Assembly: GCA_014859075.1 (NCBI GenBank)
Contig: JACUUW010000020.1
Location: 1-16,187 of the forward strand
Origin: Desulforudis sp.
GTDB lineage: Bacteria > Bacillota > Desulfotomaculia > Desulfotomaculales > Desulforudaceae
Reading direction: 5' to 3'
Length of the DNA: 16,187 bases
Under the pieces are notes generated by a model. The model was not told where the DNA came from. It made no database searches and was given only the letters and a program-made list of their open reading frames with translations. Position 1 is the stretch's first letter; every line of letters starts with the position of its first letter. Position numbers and translations under genes: made by a program. Shown here piece by piece: positions 1-6,922 of this stretch.

Positions 1-2
1 TC

Positions 3-1037
3 GGACTGTTGGGCCTTGTGATACCCAGGCAGTACGGCGGCAGCGGCACGGGCAGCCTGGCTCTGGCCCTGGCTGTGGAGGAATTCTGCAAGTATGATTC
101 CGCCAGCGGACTGATCCTCATTCTCACTGCTCTGCCCGTATACCCGATAATCGTCGCGGGCAATGAGGAGCAGAAGACGCACTACTTGAGCCGGGTAGCT
201 TCCGGCGAGTACAGGTGCTGCTTTGGCCTCACTGAGCCCGGAGCCGGCTCCGATGCCGGGGCCATCTCCACCAGCGCCGTGCGCGAAGGGAATGGATATG
301 TTCTCAACGGTGAAAAGTGCTTCATTTCGGGCGGCTCGGTGGCGGATTTCGCGGTCATCTTCGCCAAGACGAAGCCGGAAGCAGGGGTGAAAGGGGTTAG
401 CGCCTTTATAGTCCCTGTCAGCTCGCCTGGCTTCTCGGTGGGCCGCGCGGACAGGAAAATGGGGGTGCACGGCATTCCGTCCACGCCGTTGCTGATGGAT
501 GACTGCCGTATTCCGGCAGGTAACCGGTTGGGAACGGAGAATGGAGGGTTCAAGGTTGCAATGCTCACCCTGAATGCGTTGAGGGGTCCGGTTGGAGCAA
601 GAGGCCTGGGAATAGCAGAGGGGGCGATGCAATACGCAGTGGAGTATACGCGGAATCGCCGGGCGTTCGGCAAACGGCTCTGCGACCTCGAGGCGCTCCA
701 GTTCATGATGGCCGATATGGCGATGCAGATAGAAGCCGCCCGCCTGCTGGTTTACCAGGCTTCATGGATGGTTGACCAGGGTTATTACACCAGAGAAGAC
801 GCGGGCATGCTGTCGATTGCCAAGTGTTACGCGACCGAGATGGCAGTCAGGGTGGTTTCGGACAGTCTGCAGTTGATGGGCGGCTACGGGTACATGCAGG
901 ACTGCCCCCTGGAACGGCTCTACCGCGATGTCCGGCAGCTCATGATTGTGGAAGGCACCAGCCAGATACAGCGGATAGACATTTCGCGGGGAGTACTCGA
1001 CCGGCACATAGATTATCAGTGCTACCAAACGAGGTAA
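3..1037 (+). CDS. Acyl-CoA dehydrogenase (5' end outside window)
   Basis: This is an FAD-dependent acyl-CoA dehydrogenase, which makes the alpha-beta double bond in an acyl-CoA and passes electrons to electron transfer flavoprotein. The flavin/substrate motif CCFGLTEPGAGSDAG lies in the first quarter. The C-terminal signature LERLYRDVRQLMIVEGTSQI carries the Glu that aligns with the catalytic base of short- and medium-chain members. The family is usually about 380 residues. About 344 are visible and the frame is open to the left edge, so roughly 40 N-terminal residues lie outside. The TTG at 9 is not a believable start. The gene ends at TAA 1035-1037 and converges with the radical SAM/glycine cleavage operon. 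The class is clear; the acyl-chain specificity cannot be read from the sequence. Confidence 0.93.
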   Translation, partial: GLLGLVIPRQYGGSGTGSLALALAVEEFCKYDSASGLILILTALPVYPIIVAGNEEQKTHYLSRVASGEYRCCFGLTEPGAGSDAGAISTSAVREGNGYVLNGEKCFISGGSVADFAVIFAKTKPEAGVKGVSAFIVPVSSPGFSVGRADRKMGVHGIPSTPLLMDDCRIPAGNRLGTENGGFKVAMLTLNALRGPVGARGLGIAEGAMQYAVEYTRNRRAFGKRLCDLEALQFMMADMAMQIEAARLLVYQASWMVDQGYYTREDAGMLSIAKCYATEMAVRVVSDSLQLMGGYGYMQDCPLERLYRDVRQLMIVEGTSQIQRIDISRGVLDRHIDYQCYQTR

Positions 1038-1040
1038 GGT

Positions 1041-1150
1041 TAGATTCAGATTCAGATTCAGATTCATATTCAGATTCAGATTGAGACTGAGGACTGAGGA
1101 CTGAGGACTGAGGACATAGATTAAGACTCAGACTCAGATTCAGGTTGAAG
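1041..1150. repeat. Short tandem repeats (ATTCAG and CTGAGGA units)
   Basis: Directly after the acyl-CoA dehydrogenase stop there is a run of 6-base units: attcag three times, attcat, attcag twice, attgag. Four 7-base units follow (ctgagga), and then degenerate 6-base units (actcag, attcag). The tract is noncoding as far as can be seen. A similar short tract occurs at 11611-11640. Confidence 0.9.
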
Positions 1151-1183
1151 TGAGCAGTGGCGGCAGACGCTGAGTGGTATTGA

Positions 1184-1215
1184 AAGCCCGGGAAGGGCCG
1201 TTCCCGGGCTTGTTT
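1184..1215. terminator. Bidirectional intrinsic terminator between convergent genes
   Basis: An 11-bp perfect stem (aagcccgggaa / ttcccgggctt) encloses a 6-base loop and is followed by gtttt on +. On - the stem ends in ctttcaa. It sits between the + acyl-CoA dehydrogenase and the - operon, so it can end both transcripts. Confidence 0.8.
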
Positions 1216-1444
1216 TCCCGATCCGCCGGCCCTGTACGAGCACGTCTTTGCTATGAAAGTATACTGTCCGTGTTGCCGACCCACCGTTCGTCTCGGCTTT
1301 CATCCTTTGTGGTGCTGGTTGTCCAGCATGAGGGTTTGCGAGAAGGTTGCGATGAAATCGGGCCGACGCGGCAATCTCCCTGTCTTAACATTCAAACGCC
1401 GGTACCACGTCATTCTGAGCGCCGACGTGTCGGGGCCAAGAATC
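1216..1444. other. Intergenic region, repeat-like, no gene seen
   Basis: No open frame with a convincing ribosome binding site or recognisable protein is present. Around 1408-1446 the text cgtcattctgagcg followed by aagaatctc resembles a repeat often scattered in intergenic DNA of bacterial genomes. This is recognition from memory, not a search. The stretch lies at the 3' end of the glycine-cleavage operon and runs into the last codons of its final gene. Confidence 0.4.
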
Positions 1445-2530
1445 TCACGCAGGTTTCAAGACAAACTCAAAGGCGTCCCGCCGGGACGCCGCTACAAACC
1501 CCGATCCCCAGGGTAAGATCACGTCCTGCCGGGACGCCGCTACAGGCCCCGCTCCGCTCCCCTGTCTTCCCTTGCGCATGTCGAACAGGGCCTGCAGGGC
1601 GGCGGCGGTTTCCGCTTGGATCAGCGGTCGGGGATAGTTGTACATTTCCTTGCCCGGGCGCTCGTTGTAGAAGGGGCGGTTGCACAGCGGGCAGCCGCTG
1701 GTGCGGAACGCGTCGCCCCCGGCCAGTGCGGCCGCCAGTTGCTCCGCCGGCAGACCCAGGTGCACCAAGTTGCCCCGCGCGTCGTAGGCGAAATCATCCG
1801 CGGCGGTGCCGCCGCCGCGGCGGATCAAGTAGTGGGCGGCCTGGAGGCTTCGGTACCGGGAAAGAGGAGGCGGGCCGTGGTGCTGCAGCCTGGTGCCCCT
1901 GACCGGGGTGAAGGCGAACAATCCCACCGTGATCCCGGCCGCGGTCATTTCCCGCAGCCTGGCCACCAGGTCCCGGTCGGTTTCGCCCAGGCCCACAATC
2001 AAATGGGTGCTGATGCTGCCGGGCCATTGGTCCGCCGCCGCGTGGAGCAGAGCCCGGGTACGGTTCCAGCCGCCGCCCTTCACCGCGTGAAAGACCTCTT
2101 CGGCGGCCGCGTCCAGGGCCAGGCCGAACCGCTGGGCTCCGGCGTCGAACCAGTTCCGGATATCCCGGAGGGTGTCGGCGGTGCAGGAGACGCTCACCGG
2201 CACGTGACAAAGCCCGGCGATCGTCTCCAGTGTGCGGCGGGCCCGCTTCCAGGCTGTGCGGTCGTGTACCACCTGCAGGCACACCCGGCCCAGGTCCCCG
2301 CGGCCGCCGGCCCGGACCAGGCGGTCAATCACTTCGCCGCCGGGATAGAGGGGCCAGGTGACCCGGGACAACAAGTCGGCACCGGAGGTGCTTTCCCGGG
2401 AGCGCGCACAGAAGCCGCAGCGCCGCGGGCAATCCCCGCCGAAAAGAAGGTAGGCGGTGGTGGGGGCGATCGCGCAGTTGATGTTGTTCAGTCCCAGAAC
2501 CCGGGCCGTGCCCGCGGAGACTCTGATCAC
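1445..2530 (-). CDS. Radical SAM protein, LipS1/LipS2-type lipoyl synthase component (second of pair)
   Basis: This is a 361-residue radical SAM enzyme of the biotin-synthase-related group. The 4Fe-4S cluster motif CPRRCGFC has Cys at about 34, 38 and 41, preceded by PTTAYLLFGGD. A second Cys pair lies near 280 and 283 in GCPLCNRPFYNERPG, which I remember as typical of this group and which may bind an auxiliary cluster. The start is GTG at 2530. It overlaps the upstream stop as GTGA, implying translational coupling; in-frame codons further upstream lie inside the neighbouring gene and have no better ribosome binding site. It is the last gene of the glycine-cleavage operon. Homologous pairs in Thermococcus (TK2109/TK2248) act together as a lipoyl synthase, so sulfur insertion into octanoyl-H-protein is the likely job. 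That role is inferred from similarity plus position, and I do not say which partner this is. The last 37 or so residues are repeat-derived and probably not conserved. Confidence 0.8.
   Translation of the reverse strand: MIRVSAGTARVLGLNNINCAIAPTTAYLLFGGDCPRRCGFCARSRESTSGADLLSRVTWPLYPGGEVIDRLVRAGGRGDLGRVCLQVVHDRTAWKRARRTLETIAGLCHVPVSVSCTADTLRDIRNWFDAGAQRFGLALDAAAEEVFHAVKGGGWNRTRALLHAAADQWPGSISTHLIVGLGETDRDLVARLREMTAAGITVGLFAFTPVRGTRLQHHGPPPLSRYRSLQAAHYLIRRGGGTAADDFAYDARGNLVHLGLPAEQLAAALAGGDAFRTSGCPLCNRPFYNERPGKEMYNYPRPLIQAETAAALQALFDMRKGRQGSGAGPVAASRQDVILPWGSGFVAASRRDAFEFVLKPA
1472..1545. repeat. Two copies of a REP-like palindrome inside a coding 3' end
   Basis: Copy 1 (1472-1495) is ggcgtcccg-c-cgggacgcc followed by gctaca. 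Copy 2 (1521-1545) is the degenerate acgtcctgccgggacgcc followed by gctaca. Both have the same orientation, are about 50 bp apart, and fall within the last codons of the radical SAM gene. There they encode two near-identical peptides, VAASRQD and VAASRRD. Confidence 0.75.
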
Positions 2531-3417
2531 AGCACACAACACTCTTTCCGGTGGTTTACCTCGAGGCCGAGCCTTTCCGCTTCCGCCGCCGCCTCCCGGG
2601 AGGGCGTGGCCAGGTGGTTGAGGCCGCAATGCAACGCCCAGTAGTCCAAGCGCCGCCGGTACCGCCCGCCCGGGCGCATGCAGCCGAGGTGCAGCGGGAT
2701 GTCCGGGAAAAGGAGACGGGCGCGGGCCAACAAGTGCACGACTTCATCCAGGGGCGGGGGCGCCTGGTCTGCCAGGGCGGTGCCCGAGACGGGCATGAAG
2801 ACGATGAAGACCAGGGCGTCGGCGCCCAGTTCGACCAACAGTTCCAGCGCCCGGTACTCCCCGTTGATCCGGCCGCCGTCGAGGCCGATGCAGATGTGCG
2901 GGACTACGGGGAGGCGGGCGCGCAACGTTTGGTACGCGGCCGCGTAGTCCGCGACCGATTTGGACAGCCTTAGAACGTTCCTGATGGTCAGGTCGTCCCC
3001 GACGAAATCGAAGGACACTTTGTCGGCCAGGCCTTGCAGCAGCAACGCTTCCTTTTCGCCCGCCAGCCCGGTGTGGAAGTTGAAGCGCAGGGCGCGGGTG
3101 CGCTTGAGGGCCCGGAGTTCCTCAACGTAAGCGTGAAAGGGCACCCGCCCGTGCCGGTCGCAGCCGCCACTCACGAGACAGCTGGTGGCCGCCGGCCGGC
3201 CGGTCGGGTCAACTACCGACACCCGGCGTTTGAAGCTTGCCCACGGCAGCATGTTTTTCAGAAAGCGGCCGCCGCAGTGGGCACACCGCAGGGCGCATTG
3301 GCCGCCGGTCACGCTTACGGACCAGGTCGACACGGGACGATGAAAGGTAACGGAAGGGGGGAAGTTCCGGGCCCGTACTCCCCAAGCCTCCTGAATCAGC
3401 GCGCTGTCTAACCGCAT
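2527..3417 (-). CDS. Radical SAM protein, LipS1/LipS2-type lipoyl synthase component (first of pair)
   Basis: This is a 296-residue radical SAM protein. The cluster motif CALRCAHC has Cys at about 41, 45 and 48 and is preceded by SVSVTGGQ; GGRFLKNMLPW follows. The start ATG at 3417 (MRLDSALIQEAW) is preceded by aggggg and by ggag close to the codon. The open frame reaches further upstream, but only through repeat DNA at 3441-3515, so the shorter start is preferred. It lies 147 bp after gcvPB and overlaps the next radical SAM gene by 4 bases. Two adjacent, different biotin-synthase-like proteins directly after the glycine-cleavage genes match the two-component LipS1/LipS2 lipoyl synthase. Known function comes from archaeal homologs; its action here on the GcvH of this operon is inference. 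An unrelated radical SAM role is the alternative. Confidence 0.8.
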   Translation of the reverse strand: MRLDSALIQEAWGVRARNFPPSVTFHRPVSTWSVSVTGGQCALRCAHCGGRFLKNMLPWASFKRRVSVVDPTGRPAATSCLVSGGCDRHGRVPFHAYVEELRALKRTRALRFNFHTGLAGEKEALLLQGLADKVSFDFVGDDLTIRNVLRLSKSVADYAAAYQTLRARLPVVPHICIGLDGGRINGEYRALELLVELGADALVFIVFMPVSGTALADQAPPPLDEVVHLLARARLLFPDIPLHLGCMRPGGRYRRRLDYWALHCGLNHLATPSREAAAEAERLGLEVNHRKECCVL

Positions 3418-3440
3418 GTCTCCATTTCCCCCTGTAACTT

Positions 3441-3515
3441 GTCCGAGACACCGGAACCGTCCCCGTGTCTCCCCCCCGTGTCTCCCCGTGTCTTCCTCAA
3501 TGCAAGTCTGCATGT
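3441..3515. repeat. GTGTCTC-containing palindromic and tandem repeat inside the operon
   Basis: Three tandem copies of ccccgtgtct lie at 3461-3470, 3474-3483 and 3484-3493. The arms gagacac (3445-3451) and gtgtctc (3465-3471) form an inverted repeat around ggaaccgtcc. A second hairpin, atgca-agtc-tgcat, lies at about 3501-3514. On - this reads gacacggggacggttcc, a motif I associate with REP/transposase-linked repeats in Desulfotomaculum-like genomes (memory, unchecked). It fills most of the gap between gcvPB and the first radical SAM gene. Confidence 0.75.
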
Positions 3516-3564
3516 CTTCACTGCCTTGCTTCGTCCGCGGGCCGGGTGCTCCGGGCGTCCCGCG

Positions 3565-5034
3565 TCAGGATTGCCGCTGGTAGCGCAGCACCGGTTTCCG
3601 GGCCGCGGTCACTTCGTCCAGTCTTTTCACCGGCGTGCGATGCGGGGCGCCGGTGACGGTCTCCGGTTGTTCCAGGGCTTCCCGCGCTATCTGCCGCAGG
3701 GCGGCCGCAAACCCGTCCAGGGTTTCCTTGCTCTCCGTTTCCGTCGGTTCGATCATCAGCGCTTCTTCGACAATCAGCGGGAAGTAGATGGTCGGCGGAT
3801 GGTAACCGTAATCCATCAGCCGCTTGGCCAGATCCAGGGTGCGCACTTTCCGCTCCCCGGATTTCAGGGGGCTCAGCACAAACTCGTGCATGCAGGTGCG
3901 GTCGTAGGGCAGAACATAGGTCTCCCTCAGTTTTTCCTTGAGGTAGTTGGCGTTCAGCACGGCGTGCTCGCTGGCTTCGGTCAGGCCCGCCGCGCCGAGC
4001 ATTCTGATGTAGGCGTAAGCCTTGACCATCACGCCGAAATTGCCGTAAAAGGCCTTCACCCGGCCGATGGACTGCCCGCCCCGGTGATCCAGGTAATAGG
4101 TTTTCCCTGCTTCCTCGTCCACCCGGCATTCCACGAGCGGCCGCGGCAGAAAGGGGGTCAGAAAATCTTTCACGCCCACCGGTCCCGAGCCGGGCCCGCC
4201 GCCGCCGTGCGGGGTGGCGAAGGTCTTGTGCAGGTTCAAGTGGACCACGTCAAACCCCATGTCGCCGGGGCGGACCTTGCCCATGATCGCGTTCGTGTTG
4301 GCCCCGTCGCAGTAGGCCAGCCCTCCCGCTTCGTGCACTATGTCCGTAATCTGTTTGATGTTCTCGTCAAAAATGCCCAGGGTATTTGGATTGGTCAACA
4401 TTATGGCCGCAGTGTCGGCCCCGGCGAGACGCCACAGGTCGTCCAGGTCCACGCCGCCGCGGCTGTTGGATTTCACCTGCACCGTTTCGTAACCGCACAT
4501 GGCGGCGGTGGCCGGGTTGGTGCCGTGGGCCGAGTCCGGCACCAGGACCTTGTTTCTTTGCGTCTCCCCGTTTTGCACGTGATAAGCGCGAATGATCAGC
4601 AGACCGGTCAATTCACCGTGCGCTCCGGCGGCGGGTTGCAGGGTGAACCGGTCCATGCCCGCGATTTCGCCGAGGTACCTTTCCAACCGGTACATCAGCT
4701 TCAGGGCGCCCTGACTCAGTTCCTCGGGCTGATACGGGTGCAGTCCCGTGAATCCCGGCAGGGAGGCGGCGGCTTCGTTAACCTTGGGATTGTATTTCAT
4801 GGTGCAGGAGCCCAGCGGGTAAAACCCCGTATCCACTCCGTAATTCAGGCTGGAAAGGCGCGTATAGTGGCGCACCAGGTCCACTTCCGACACCTCGGGC
4901 AGCTCGGCCTGTCTTTCGCGCCGCATTCCGAACGGCAGCAGTTCTTCCGGCTTGGTCACGGGTACGTCCGGCTCCGGCAGGCCGGCGGCGGTGCGGCCGG
5001 GGGAACCGAGTTCAAAGATCAGCGGTTTGGTCAT
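3565..5034 (-). CDS. gcvPB: Glycine dehydrogenase (decarboxylating) subunit 2
   Basis: This is the catalytic subunit of the split P-protein, which decarboxylates glycine and transfers aminomethyl to the lipoyl arm of H-protein. At 489 residues it has normal length for the split form. The pyridoxal-phosphate site is visible as DVVHLNLHKTF followed by the glycine-rich HGGGGPGSGP, with the Schiff-base Lys at about 270. PLGSCTMKYNP (about 73-83) and VDTGFYPLG are family signatures. The ATG overlaps the gcvPA stop by 4 bases (ATGA), the usual sign of coupled translation of the two P subunits. A repeat-filled gap of 147 bp separates it from the radical SAM pair downstream. Confidence 0.97.
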   Translation of the reverse strand: MTKPLIFELGSPGRTAAGLPEPDVPVTKPEELLPFGMRRERQAELPEVSEVDLVRHYTRLSSLNYGVDTGFYPLGSCTMKYNPKVNEAAASLPGFTGLHPYQPEELSQGALKLMYRLERYLGEIAGMDRFTLQPAAGAHGELTGLLIIRAYHVQNGETQRNKVLVPDSAHGTNPATAAMCGYETVQVKSNSRGGVDLDDLWRLAGADTAAIMLTNPNTLGIFDENIKQITDIVHEAGGLAYCDGANTNAIMGKVRPGDMGFDVVHLNLHKTFATPHGGGGPGSGPVGVKDFLTPFLPRPLVECRVDEEAGKTYYLDHRGGQSIGRVKAFYGNFGVMVKAYAYIRMLGAAGLTEASEHAVLNANYLKEKLRETYVLPYDRTCMHEFVLSPLKSGERKVRTLDLAKRLMDYGYHPPTIYFPLIVEEALMIEPTETESKETLDGFAAALRQIAREALEQPETVTGAPHRTPVKRLDEVTAARKPVLRYQRQS

Positions 5035-6377
5035 TTACAGACCCCCATTCTTCCCACCAGGCAGTCTATTTCTTGCCTGCTGCGGGTTTCGGTCACGCAG
5101 AACAGCATGCCGCCCGACAGCTCCGGGTAAAAGCGGCCCAGGTCCAGCCCCCCGATGATGCCGTGCTCCAGCAGGTAGCTGTTGACTTTGGCCGGGGAGA
5201 GCCGGGGTTTGATCACGAATTCCTTGAAAAAGGAGCCTTCAAAAACGGGTTCAACACCATCCAGCCGCACCAATTGCTGATAAGCGTAGCGCGCTTTGGC
5301 CAGGCAGAGCTCCGCCAGTTTTTTTAGGCCGTTCTTGCCCAGGTAGCTTAGATGAATGGTGGCCGCCAAGGCACAGAGCGCTTGGTTGGAACAAATGTTG
5401 GAGGTGGCTTTTTCGCGCCGTATATGCTGCTCCCGCGCCTGCAACGTCAGCACGAACCCCCGTTTTCCTTCACCGTCCGTGGTCCGGCCAACGACCCGCC
5501 CGGGCATTTTGCGCACGTACCGGCCGGTCACGGCAAAGAACCCGACGTGGGGTCCACCATAGAACATGCTGTTTCCCATTGCTTGCGCGTCGCCGGTGAC
5601 GATATCGGCACCGTATTCCCCCGGAGGCTTTAAAAGGCCCAGCGAAACGGGGTCGGCGCAGACCAGGAAAAGAGCTTTGCTTTGATTCACAACTTCCCCC
5701 AGAATGGGGCCGTCCTCGATAATCCCGAAGAAGTTGGGATTCTGAACAACCACGCAACCCACATCCGGGCCGAGATTCCGTTCCAGGGTTTCCAGTGCGG
5801 TCCGGCCCTGCGGGGCGGGGATCTCTTCCACGGTCACGGACAGACCCGCGGTGTAGGTGTTGAGCACTTGCCGGTATTCGGGATGCAGGGCGGCGGAAAC
5901 CAGGATTTTATTCTTCCCGGTGACCCGGCAGGCCATGACCGCGCCCTCGGCGGTGGCCGTGGCGCCGTCGTACATAGAGGCGTTCGCCGCCTCCATACCG
6001 GTCAATTCGCAAATCATGCTCTGGAACTCGAAAACGGCCTGCAGGGTGCCCTGGCTGATTTCGGGCTGGTATGGCGTGTAGGCCGTATAGAACTCGGACC
6101 TCTGCACCAGGTGCTGGACAACGCTGGGTACGTAGTGGTCATAGGTGCCCGCACCCAAAAAACACGAGTATTCCTCGGCGGCAGGCTTGTTTTGAGCGGC
6201 CAGCAGTCGCATGTGCGTCGCCAGTTCCATTTCCGACAGCGGGGCCGGTAGGTCCAGCGGCTGTTGCAGAAGCATGTCTCCGGGTACATCGCGAAACAGG
6301 TCGTCCATGCGGTCCGCACCCACGGCTTTCAGCATCGCCGCTCTGTCCGCATCGGTGTGGGGTACGAATCCGGCCAT
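5031..6377 (-). CDS. gcvPA: Glycine dehydrogenase (decarboxylating) subunit 1
   Basis: This is the N-terminal-type subunit of the split glycine decarboxylase, which pairs with GcvPB to form the active P-protein. At 448 residues it has normal length. Visible signatures include SCFLGAGTYDHYVPSVV, YTPYQPEISQGTLQ and ELTGMEAANASMYDGATA, all typical of this family. The ATG at 6377 has a near-perfect ribosome binding site, aaggaggtg, 6 bases upstream. It begins 12 bp after the gcvH stop and overlaps gcvPB by 4 bases. Like most GcvPA proteins it lacks the catalytic Lys motif, which is in GcvPB. Split P-proteins occur in many Firmicutes and archaea, whereas proteobacteria usually have a single fused one. 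Confidence 0.97.
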   Translation of the reverse strand: MAGFVPHTDADRAAMLKAVGADRMDDLFRDVPGDMLLQQPLDLPAPLSEMELATHMRLLAAQNKPAAEEYSCFLGAGTYDHYVPSVVQHLVQRSEFYTAYTPYQPEISQGTLQAVFEFQSMICELTGMEAANASMYDGATATAEGAVMACRVTGKNKILVSAALHPEYRQVLNTYTAGLSVTVEEIPAPQGRTALETLERNLGPDVGCVVVQNPNFFGIIEDGPILGEVVNQSKALFLVCADPVSLGLLKPPGEYGADIVTGDAQAMGNSMFYGGPHVGFFAVTGRYVRKMPGRVVGRTTDGEGKRGFVLTLQAREQHIRREKATSNICSNQALCALAATIHLSYLGKNGLKKLAELCLAKARYAYQQLVRLDGVEPVFEGSFFKEFVIKPRLSPAKVNSYLLEHGIIGGLDLGRFYPELSGGMLFCVTETRSRQEIDCLVGRMGVCK

Positions 6378-6389
6378 CCGGTCACCTCC

Positions 6390-6782
6390 TTATTCGGTCA
6401 GCGAGGCCAAATACTGTGCGTACTCGGCGGCGATCATCAGGGCGGCCGGTTCCGCGGCGTCGTCCAGTTCCACTTCCACCAGCCAGCCGGCGCCGTACGG
6501 GTCCTGGTTCACCAGCTCCGGTGAATCCAGCAGGCTTTCGTTCACCGCCGTGATCTTGCCGCCCGCCGGCATGTAACATTCGGACACGGCCTTCACCGAC
6601 TCCAGGGTGCAAAACGGTTCGCCGGCGGCAAAACTGTCCCCGATCCGGGGCAGCTCAACAAAAACGATGTCCCCCATGGCGTCCTGGGCGTAGTCCGTAA
6701 TGCCTACCGTGACAGCCCCGTCCGCCTTTGTCCGGACCCACTCGTGTTCCTTGGAATACTTCAGATCATCAGGTACTTGCAC
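6390..6782 (-). CDS. gcvH: Glycine cleavage system H protein
   Basis: This is the lipoyl carrier that shuttles aminomethyl between the P-, T- and L-proteins. At 130 residues it has standard length. The lipoylated Lys is about residue 64 in the motif TLESVKAVSE, preceded by ITDYAQDAMGDIVFVELP. The start is GTG at 6782 (MQVPDDLKYSKEHEW), with gggagg 8 bases upstream; the overlapping ATG two bases earlier is in another frame and closes at once. It lies 140 bp downstream of gcvT, the largest gap between structural genes up to gcvPB, and 12 bp before gcvPA. As the octanoyl/lipoyl acceptor, it is the likely substrate of the two radical SAM proteins at the operon end. Confidence 0.97.
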   Translation of the reverse strand: MQVPDDLKYSKEHEWVRTKADGAVTVGITDYAQDAMGDIVFVELPRIGDSFAAGEPFCTLESVKAVSECYMPAGGKITAVNESLLDSPELVNQDPYGAGWLVEVELDDAAEPAALMIAAEYAQYLASLTE

Positions 6783-6922
6783 ATGAATAGCCTCCCGTCC
6801 TGTCGTCTGTTCTTATTCTGCCGGTGAAGTGCACACCCATCAATGTCGCCCGCTTGCGGGGGCGGTATCCCCTTCGCGGCCGGGGACATCGCCCGTGCGG
6901 GTCTCCGGCAAGTCAAACTAGT
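6783..6922. repeat. gcvT-gcvH gap with GC-rich hairpins
   Basis: This 140-bp intra-operon gap contains the perfect short hairpin cccgc-tt-gcggg (6849-6860) and a related cccgtgcggg (6892-6901). Between them sits a longer pairing, atcccc with ggggac (about 6868-6887). None is followed by a U-run on -, so it does not look like a terminator. REP-like spacer DNA or an mRNA-stabilising or processing element are the plausible readings. Confidence 0.5.

Noticed and set aside
1041..1150. CRISPR array
   Set aside because: The units are 6-7 bases with no spacers, so this is a simple tandem repeat.
1616..2644. 342-codon + strand open frame opposite the radical SAM gene
   Set aside because: The - strand has the CX3CX2C motif and family signatures; this one is a low-complexity Gly/Ala/Val/Arg shadow.
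3439..5130. 563-codon + strand open frame opposite gcvPB
   Set aside because: It mirrors gcvPB, which has clear motifs, and its own translation shows no domain. It also begins in the repeat.
6783..6922. Tetrahydrofolate riboswitch between gcvT and gcvH
   Set aside because: The location is tempting, but the sequence lacks that riboswitch's conserved core and consists of simple GC hairpins.
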